From Mycocentrospora acerina (taxonomy: Eukaryota > Ascomycota > Dothideomycetes > Pleosporales), in the NCBI GenBank assembly GCA_022701365.1, contig JAKUHH010000108.1, forward strand, positions 681,821-745,820: 64,000 bases of DNA. The letters run 5' to 3'. Below the pieces are notes generated by a model. The model did no database searches. It had not been told where the DNA came from and saw only the letters and a program-made list of their open reading frames with translations. Each line of letters begins with the position of its first letter. The first letter of the stretch is position 1. Shown here piece by piece: positions 58,509-64,000 of this stretch. The position numbers and the translations under genes were made by a program.

Positions 58509-58815
58509 ATGTGACCCCACGGTCGGCGGGCACGTCAGACCAGGGCACGGAACACGGGGCGGCGAGCGTTGTGGACGGCGTGCTCCATTTAGAGGCGGGA
58601 GTCTGCCCTGGGGGGAGGACAAGCGGCGGAGATGCAGGCAGCGCTCTGGGACGCGTGGTGGGAGAGGCGGTCGGCGGTGGGCACTCGGCACTCGGCGGTG
58701 GGCAGATGGGATGGTGTGGGCAAAAGGCGAGAGGAACGTTGAAAGCCGTCGCCCAGGTTCCGAGCGGCGCTAGGCCAGGCCCATTCACCCCACCAGCCCA
58801 GACACGACACGCTCA

Positions 58816-58880
58816 CACACACACGCTCACTCACACACACACCTCTGCACACACTCACACTCACTCACACGCCTCTGCAC
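58816..58880. repeat. CA-rich simple repeat
   Basis: Imperfect ACACAC/TCACAC array in the shared promoter region. Confidence 0.85.
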
Positions 58881-58957
58881 ACACGCACCCCAACTCCCTC
58901 CCACTCCCACTCCCACTACCATTCACATCTCCCGGCTAGCCCGCATGCAGCATTAAA

Positions 58958-58988
58958 CCTGCCCTGCCCTGCCCTGCCCTGCCCTGCC
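58958..58988. repeat. CCTGC pentanucleotide tandem repeat
   Basis: Six consecutive copies of CCTGC. Confidence 0.95.
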
Positions 58989-58992
58989 ACGC

Positions 58993-59056
58993 ACACACCA
59001 CATACATGGTCTTATACACACCACATACATAGTCTTATACACCACATACATACCCC
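58993..59056. repeat. Tandem repeat of a unit of about 26 bp (CACCACATACAT core)
   Basis: Two near-identical copies plus a partial third of a unit containing ACACCACATACAT and GTCTTAT, just before the zinc-finger gene leader. Confidence 0.85.
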
Positions 59057-59137
59057 TGTACACACCACAACATACACCACAACACACACACACAAAACAC
59101 CCTCCAAGGTACTCTCCTCCCTCACACTGCGCTGCCC

Positions 59138-60186
59138 ATGGGGATCAAGCGCTCACGCCAGCACTCTGTGTCGTCTTCAGAAGATCCCTCCACCCCCCGC
59201 TCGCGTGAGCACTCTGTCGACGTCAAGCTCGTGCACCTAGACGCCCGCTCTGCAATGTCTGACCAGCCTGCTGTTATCAAGTGCTCGCTGCCCCCGCACC
59301 AGCCCCTCGACTTTGTCTCGTTTGACGATTATGATGTCCACTACAAGAAAACGCACATGAATCGCTGCTCGGAATGCCACCGAAACTTCCCAGACGAGCA
59401 CTATCTGCACCTGCACATTTCAGAGAACCACGACCCCTTCAATGCCGCCAAGCGAGACGAGGGCGAACGAACGGTAGGTACACGAGTCGATGCGCTTTCT
59501 TTGCCTTGTCCAGTCTAGCACTACTCCTCCACACAGCCGTGGCCACCACCCAGGTCGAGCAGGGCACTGAGCGTATGTTGCCCTAGGCCATAGCAGTCTC
59601 GTTTGTCAACACCAGCCAGTCGCTGAGTTTCCCCCCGTAGTATGCCTGCCTCGTGCCAGACTGCGACCGTCTCTGTAGCAACCCGCAAAAACGCCGCCTC
59701 CACTGCATAGACAAGCACCAGTTCCCTCGCAACTACGACTTTTTCATCGTCAACGACGGCATCGATCGCCGGAGCAGCATGTTGCAGTCGCCTCACCGAC
59801 GACGGAGCAGCACACTCAATTCCGTTGGTGCGAGTGCCGCTGGACACGGCAGACGAAGGGCAGAGTCCATGGCAAATACGGCTGGCCAGGCCATGGACGT
59901 TGCAAAGGACCACGACGAGGATCCACACGACGAGGGATACGAGCAACAAGAACGCATCAAGCGCACTCCGGTCAGGCTGCGAGGTCGTGGAGGGTTTAGC
60001 CACGCTCGAGCGCCCAGCCACGAGCAGGTGACCTTGCCCACAGTCACCGCCTCCAAGCCAGCTGCAGCACCACAGACGGCATTGGTGGATCCCATGGATG
60101 GCCTCGCCTCGAGCATGTCCTCGCTGCAGTTTGTTCCCCACAGCGTGCGGGCAGCGCGTGGCAGAGGCAGGGGAAGAGGCGGGTAA
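59138..60186 (+). CDS. C2H2 zinc-finger protein, ZNF511-like
   Basis: Exons 59138-59473 and 59641-60186 (167-nt intron, GTAGGT to CGTAG) give 293 residues. Three zinc-finger-type modules: a degenerate first one around VIKCSLP ... HYKKTH; then CSECHRNFPDEHYLHLHISE with H...H; and, directly after the splice junction, YACLVPDCDRLCSNPQKRRL followed by HCIDKHQFPRNYDFFI. The spacing and the HQFPRNYDF ending match the ZNF511 family, conserved nuclear proteins of poorly known function. The C-terminal half is disordered, ends in an RG-rich tail (RAARGRGRGRGG), and has many Arg-Ser sites. The ATG follows a CA-rich leader. Confidence 0.82.
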
Positions 60187-60410
60187 GAGAGGGCCAGGAT
60201 GCGCGTGCTTTGTTTTGTAGAGCAACACGTATAGAGACAATCAATGCATGTCACCGCAAGAGACTGCAGACGACCATGCTGGGTCTCGATGCCGCGATGC
60301 TTTTCTCACGAAAAACATAGGGTCTGCCAATCTCCGTGATGCGGCGAACCGTGTGCTTCCGAGGCTGCTCAACTGGCCAAAACTTGACAAGACTCCACCG
60401 TCCACCTCTT

Positions 60411-60453
60411 CATCACTTCCATCCCTTCCATCTCTTCCATCTCTTCCATCTCC
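60411..60453. repeat. CTTCCATC tandem repeat
   Basis: Four to five copies of an 8-9 base unit. Confidence 0.85.
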
Positions 60454-60849
60454 ATTTAATTTTTTGTACACCATCTACAGACACGCCTTGTATTATTATT
60501 CTTTGTTCTACTTCTTTCAACACTCTCGCTTTTCCGTGTTGCCGCCCCCCTTAAAGCTCTTTGCAGTCGCAAATTGACGTGGTGGACCCTGCGTCCCAAC
60601 GATTTCCTGCCGTGTGATGCCATTATCAACATTGCAGCGGCAACAATAGGTCGTGGTGCATCTTGTCCCACTGAGCTTGGAGAATTGAAGAGGTCACGGG
60701 CTAGAGATCAGGCTGCTGCATGACCTTGCCACCATTAACGCGTTGCTTGCCTCCACATTAACGCGTTGTTTGCCTGCATTGAACCAGGGACATCTACAAC
60801 AGGATCAAAAACAACGACAAGATCAATAATAGCAATAATATCTACCATA

Positions 60850-60918
60850 ACAACATCAACGTCGACATTGACAACAATAACAATAACAATAGCAACAACA
60901 ACAACAAGAACAACAACA
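60850..60918. repeat. AAC/AAT trinucleotide repeat
   Basis: Imperfect run of CAA, CAT and AAT triplets about 95-160 bases upstream of the next gene's ATG, likely in its promoter or leader. Confidence 0.85.
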
Positions 60919-61012
60919 GCTCTTGCCGTCCGTCCGGGCTAGGCACCACATTCGTTTGAAAGCTCACATTACCACATCACATACACACGACACTCTTTTG
61001 GCCACGCTCATT

Positions 61013-62815
61013 ATGCACAAATCTACGCTTGCACGGTGCACCATCACCAGCGAAGCGCTTCGGCGGCGCAAGCAGCGAGAGCGCGACAACACGACGCGGC
61101 CACGGCTCGTTGACGTCACGCAGCGGGTTAGTTTTGCGGACCTAGGGCTCGGAGGGGACCGGGCAGGCAGCGCGCGCATCGAGGTGCCGGGCGGCAAGCA
61201 TTTAAGCATGCTGGCTCTGGCGGACCAAGTAGCGGTCTGCGCGGAGCCAGCAGGTGATTTTCACAGCGAGCTTGGCAATGCAGGTACGATAGCGAGATAA
61301 AGACGCACAGTGCCCCGCGGCGATTCTGCCTCTGTTCTGCGCACCTTCCATTCCTTTCCCTTCCCTTCTCCTCCGCCCCGCCACCCGCCCTCGACCCTCG
61401 ACCCTCGGCTCCAGGCTAACCTCGGGCTCTTCGCAGCAACACCCCACCGCTCGCACGATTCGGCGACGCAGCTTCGGCGATCAAGCATGTGGTCTCCAGG
61501 GCTGAACGCCCATCGCAAGAGCGGTTCCATCTGCGCGGTCCTCAGACGTGACTCGGACCAGCCCGCCCGGGGCGCCTTCTCGGAGCCGGCGGCCAAGAAG
61601 ATCCCGCCGCTCAACCCCCAGCAGACATGGCTGTCTGAGAACCCCGAGGACGAGCACGAGCCCGAGGACGTGGCCTCGCCCGGCGCCTACCGCTGCCTCG
61701 TCACCCACTGGGACGAGGACGCGCAGGAGTACCGCTCCAGCACCAAGATCCGCCAGTACAACTCCTTCACCCTGCAGCGCTCGCTCACCGCCGACCTCTG
61801 GGACTCGTTCTCGCCGTCGTCGGACACGACGCTGTTCGAGGACCCCAACGAGTACTACCACTCGGACGACGACGGCAGCGTCGACGCCTACTTTTCGCTC
61901 GACAAGACCGACGACGAGCACGACGACAAGCACTCCATCGCCACCCACTCGATTCACCTCGCCGACGACCGAGACGGCTCCACCACGCCCGTCCAACGCA
62001 CACGGCTCCGAGATGGCCGGCCCGCCACGGCCGATGCCCCGCCCGAGACCCCGCGCAGGCAGTCGATGCCGCTGCGAAGGCGCAGCAAGACCAACACCGG
62101 CATCCTCGAGCTGCAGCTCGGCAAGACCCCCACCAGCACGCCAATCACCGACAGACACGCCGGCAAGGACCCTGTCACGCCTGCAGTCGAGCGCCATTCA
62201 CGCAAAGTCTCGTTAGGCCTCCCCATCAGCATCGCCAGATCCCAGACGACCCCGGCACAAGCCACGCAGAGGCCATGGTCCCCGTCTACACCCACAATAT
62301 CTGAGAGACCCGAGCAGTTCAAGAGGCCTGAGAGACCCGACAACGCAAGTGAAACCGCCCTTGTCCAGGAGGAGCGAGAGCTAGAGTACAAGCACCGTCA
62401 CACGTTTATCGGCACCGCCTCCCTCGACGACTTCTTGGAAATCCTCGAGGTCAGCTCGGCCCACACCACCACGCGGGCGTCGGTTGCCAAGGCCTTTATA
62501 TTTCTCGTATCGGCAGAACATCTCCACGCCCGCCAATGCTCCATTAAGAAGGAGGGCTGGGATCTTGTGTCGAGAATCTCAACCGACTCCTCCAACAGCG
62601 ACTACGTTGCGCAGGCGCAAACCAAGCTGGGAGCGGTTACCTTGAAGCAGTTTTTGGATCTGATTCCGTTTGACGACAAGGGTGAAGTGGGTGCACTCAG
62701 TGTTGTTGGGGCGTTTTCTGCAGGGAGTCACATGGACGCCAAGGCGAGTGCGGGGGTGGGAAGCAAAGCGGGGCAATTCAGAAAGTGGATGGTGAAGCAA
62801 ATGGGCATCGCTTAG
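61013..62815 (+). CDS. Conserved-looking protein of unknown function
   Basis: Two-exon model, 61013-61283 and 61437-62815 (153-nt intron, GTACGA donor, GGCTAACC branch, TCGCAG acceptor), giving 549 residues. The join keeps frame and links a basic N-terminus (TSEALRRRKQRERDNTTRPR, RVSFADLGLGG) to the large frame. The large exon has a disordered, acidic middle (EYYHSDDDGSVDAYF), basic/Ser stretches (RRQSMPLRRRSK) and an ordered, helical C-terminus from about residue 415 (HRHTFIGTASLDDFLEILEV, KAFIFLVSAEHLHAR, VTLKQFLDLIPFDDK). I do not recognise a family. If the first exon is wrong, the first ATG of the large exon is 61487, giving 442 residues. Confidence 0.65.
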
Positions 62816-63960
62816 GGAATTTGGACGTTTGAACCTTTTTTTGCCAAAGAAAGACTTGTTAATTTTTTTCCGTGCAGTACACTTGTACGCACATTGCATT
62901 GCGTGGGCGATTCGGAAACCGTCTAGCACATGGGGTTATGGGCGTTTTGCTATTGGACAAAAAGGTGGTTAATGGAGGGTATGGGTGAGTTTCATTGCAT
63001 TCTTTCTTCTCTCTTCTCAATTCTTTTTTCCGTATACCCCCCCACGTCCGTATATCGTTATAATCAGTCTCATCTCTGCCTATTCGATTTCTATTTTTTT
63101 CCCTCGCTCGCAGACGCTCTGGAATCCTGATTGAGTTGGCAGTCTCCACAGCTGGTGACGTGGATCCAATAGGGCAGCGCTAAGACTGCCAAAAAAAACT
63201 ATTGTTGGTACGCCTTGCAGTGGATTTATCGCTGTTTCCGCCCGCGCATGAAGAGGAGGATGTTTCCGAGCCCACCAAAGATTCTGGAGATATCCGGCCA
63301 CCTGACTTGCAGAGCTTACGACGATTCGCACGGTTGTCTCACAACAAACAACACGTGCAGCTTGGGCGTTTGAGCCGCGAGACAACTGACGTATAGCATA
63401 TCGGATTCGCGGTTCGTGCGGGAGGATTTTCGACGACGCCCGGAGGACAACAGGTAAGACAAGGGTTTGTTGGGAATTTGGAATTACATTGCATTGCATC
63501 GATGGAGCGGGTCTCGTCCGCGGCATCTCACGGCAAGACGTATGCATCAATTTATGTTGATATCTCATAATACCACACTTCCCAACCTTGCTCTCAACCG
63601 CGCAGCCACGACGTGACAATGATGCATGCACACAACCTCATGACTCGGATGAGCTCTTCATCGCAGCGACATGTCCGTCACCGCGGGAGTGTGAAGTGAC
63701 AGCGGGTGGGGGTCAAGCATTGCATTGCGGGGTAGCTCAGCGAGCTCTCAGCCTCCCTCGACTGTCGACGTCATGTGAATTCCCCAACAAGCAAATCTAC
63801 CAAGGCCGTTTAATTATAGCTCTTTTTTTTTAGTTATTTGTTTCTTTTCGAAAACACCGTGCTCAGATCAGTTGGTTCATACTCACGTTTGCTTTTCTCG
63901 ACTCTCTTTCTTGCCATCTCTCTCTCTCGTTGTCTTTCCACCCTCGGCAGCACTCCCGCC
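62816..63960. other. Intergenic, promoter of the next gene
   Basis: About 1.1 kb. T-rich 3' UTR-like sequence follows the stop, and a CT-rich leader (63895-63958) precedes the ATG at 63961. No other gene seen. Confidence 0.55.
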
Positions 63961-64000
63961 ATGCATCCCAACACGCAGCCTGACAGAAACCGGCGCAAGC
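63961..64000 (+). CDS. 5' end of a gene cut by the window edge
   Basis: ATG after CCCGCC and a long CT-rich tract, the leader style of other genes here. Only thirteen codons are visible (MHPNTQPDRNRRK), too few to identify anything. Confidence 0.4.
   Translation, partial: MHPNTQPDRNRRK

Larger units (their letters stand above)
58509..59137. other. Divergent intergenic region with simple repeats
   Basis: About 630 bases between the EST1-like and ZNF511-like genes, so promoters of both. It contains CA-rich arrays (58816-58880), CCTGC repeats and a larger tandem unit, listed separately. Confidence 0.6.
60187..61012. other. Intergenic with simple repeats
   Basis: About 0.8 kb between two plus-strand genes. 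Contains TTCCATCTC repeats at 60411-60453 and AAC/AAT repeats at 60850-60918. No other feature recognised. Confidence 0.6.

Overview
The window looks like nuclear DNA of a filamentous ascomycete (Pezizomycotina), most probably a Dothideomycete. The class is inferred from general protein resemblance, not from a search. Pointers are short introns (about 44-70 nt) with GTRNGT donors, CTRAY branch sites and CAG/TAG acceptors; Pezizomycotina-type families (RGS-fused seven-helix receptor, fungal rhodopsin-like receptor, Spt20, long ELO elongase); CT-rich leaders; and one scaffold gap inside a poly-G run. Genes lie on both strands, about one per 3 kb, with no operons, no recognisable transposon and no secondary-metabolite cluster.

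Layout. 1-2.9 kb: GC- and CT-rich leader. 2.9-4.2 kb (+): conserved protein of unknown function. 6.6-6.8 kb: assembly gap. 7.5-10.3 kb (-): M24B Xaa-Pro aminopeptidase with a long extra tail. 13.6-15.6 kb (-): GprK-type receptor with an RGS domain. 18.7-21.5 kb (+): SAGA subunit Spt20. 23.8-24.3 kb (-): small START-fold protein. 25.2-26.3 kb (+): Hsp20 chaperone. 27.0 kb (+): tRNA-Arg(TCG). 27.9-30.1 kb (-): PHD-finger protein. 32.2-33.3 kb (-): single-pass membrane protein. 34.7-35.9 kb (+): proline-rich protein. 36.8-39.0 kb (+): ELO elongase. 39.4-40.8 kb (-): APC/C subunit Apc10/Doc1. 42.1-43.4 kb (+): rhodopsin-like membrane protein. 43.5-44.1 kb (-): zinc-knuckle protein. 46.3-49.2 kb (+): deadenylase subunit Pan3. 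49.7-51.0 kb (+): adenosine kinase. 51.4-51.6 kb (-): tRNA-Thr(TGT) with two introns. 52.7-54.3 kb (+): UBX protein of the Ubx2/FAF2 type. 55.5-58.5 kb (-): EST1/SMG7-like protein. 59.1-60.2 kb (+): ZNF511-like C2H2 protein. 61.0-62.8 kb (+): unknown protein. 63.96 kb (+): start of a gene that runs off the window.

Most loci are unrelated housekeeping genes (transcription, mRNA decay, cell cycle, ERAD, purine salvage, lipid elongation) plus two receptor-like membrane proteins. The standout is the tRNA-Thr gene. Its D-arm is interrupted by a 61-nt insert with a spliceosomal donor, a perfect fungal branch site and a CAG acceptor. Precise removal restores a normal 72-nt cloverleaf, which also carries an ordinary 13-nt intron at 37/38. 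If spliced, this would be a Pol III tRNA transcript needing both the spliceosome and the tRNA endonuclease.
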